Shown here: positions 63,860 through 64,000 of the stretch, piece after piece
How the letters are laid out: every line of letters begins with the position of its first letter
Position numbering within the stretch: position 1 is the first letter of the stretch
Assembly: GCA_020638855.1 (NCBI GenBank)
Contig: JACKHT010000006.1
Coordinates: forward strand, 91,046 to 155,045
DNA: 64,000 nt
Direction: 5' to 3'
Source: Planctomycetota bacterium
Lineage (GTDB): Bacteria; Planctomycetota; UBA1135; GCA-002686595
Program-made: the position numbers and the translations under genes
Notes under the pieces: model-generated
What the model saw: the letters and a program-made list of their open reading frames with translations, nothing else
What the model was told of the DNA's origin: nothing
The model's database searches: none

Positions 63860-64000
63860 GGTAACTGACTGGGTTTCGTGTGGAAGCTCCGCCAAGAAAC
63901 TCGGGGTGAGGTGCCACCCGGAGCCCTACCGGCCGGTCTTAGAGTCGTTCCCCCCAAGCGGGGCCCTCGACCAAGACCCGTGCCATGTTCATCCCTCCCT

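Noticed and set aside
63985..64000. ATG at the right edge (MFIPP...)
   Set aside because: It could start a further gene, but only five codons are visible, so no call is made.

Overview
The window is GC-rich bacterial chromosome with no insertion sequence, phage, CRISPR array, rRNA or tRNA that I could see. The best guess at the organism is an environmental Planctomycetota bacterium. The reasons are two secreted proteins sharing a C-terminal module (FGYFLVG ... GSGFDVP ... AGETWHFQ.WYR) that I associate with that phylum, the scarcity of Shine-Dalgarno sequences, the many lipoproteins and exported proteins of unknown family, and a lone mraZ outside a division cluster. This placement is inference from gene content. 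It is Gram-negative-like: several beta-barrel outer-membrane proteins and a FadE/FadI/FadJ-type fatty-acid pathway are present.

Layout. 0-10 kb: ACT-domain protein, alpha/beta hydrolase, DUF6438 lipoprotein, DUF1826-like protein, then exported or membrane-anchored proteins of unknown role. 10-20 kb: two unknown proteins, an MscS-type channel, a CDP-alcohol phosphatidyltransferase, a large secreted beta-propeller/esterase-like protein, a ZntB-type zinc transporter and a VIT-type iron/manganese transporter. 19.6-20.1 kb: a small gene broken by two apparent frameshifts. 20-32.5 kb: outer-membrane barrel, LysR regulator, lipoprotein, monomeric isocitrate dehydrogenase, secreted FGYFLVG-module protein, NAD-malic enzyme, DUF1579, VOC and DUF1801 proteins. 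32.5-45 kb: HEAT-repeat/GATase-like exported protein, serine/threonine dehydratase, class I ribonucleotide reductase small subunit, YfiT/DinB protein, B3/B4 protein, M28 peptidase, outer-membrane protein, sodium-solute symporter with an unusual inserted domain, and a beta-lactamase-family hydrolase. 45-52 kb: an amino-acid permease-USP fusion gene interrupted by an in-frame TAA, a YVTN propeller, a small basic coiled-coil protein, mraZ, a PilZ protein and a chalcone-isomerase-like protein whose ribosome binding site lies in a hairpin. 52-64 kb: a fatty-acid degradation and lipid cluster (FadJ-like, FadI-like, FadE, FadD, a PlsC-like acyltransferase) with two barrel proteins.

How it fits together. 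The last 12 kb can activate fatty acids (FadD), dehydrogenate them (FadE), hydrate and oxidise them (FadJ-like) and cleave them (FadI-like); isocitrate dehydrogenase and malic enzyme elsewhere in the window supply NADPH, NADH and pyruvate. The most striking non-coding signals are two arrays of TGG(G/N) boxes in strict 11-bp register, one upstream of mraZ and one upstream of the adjacent small basic protein, which look like a MraZ operator pair. Intergenic tandem repeats of 11-15 bp with unrelated units recur at about ten places. Most genes appear singly or in pairs; clear coupling exists for fadI/fadJ (TGATG overlap) and the acyltransferase/barrel pair (2-bp gap).
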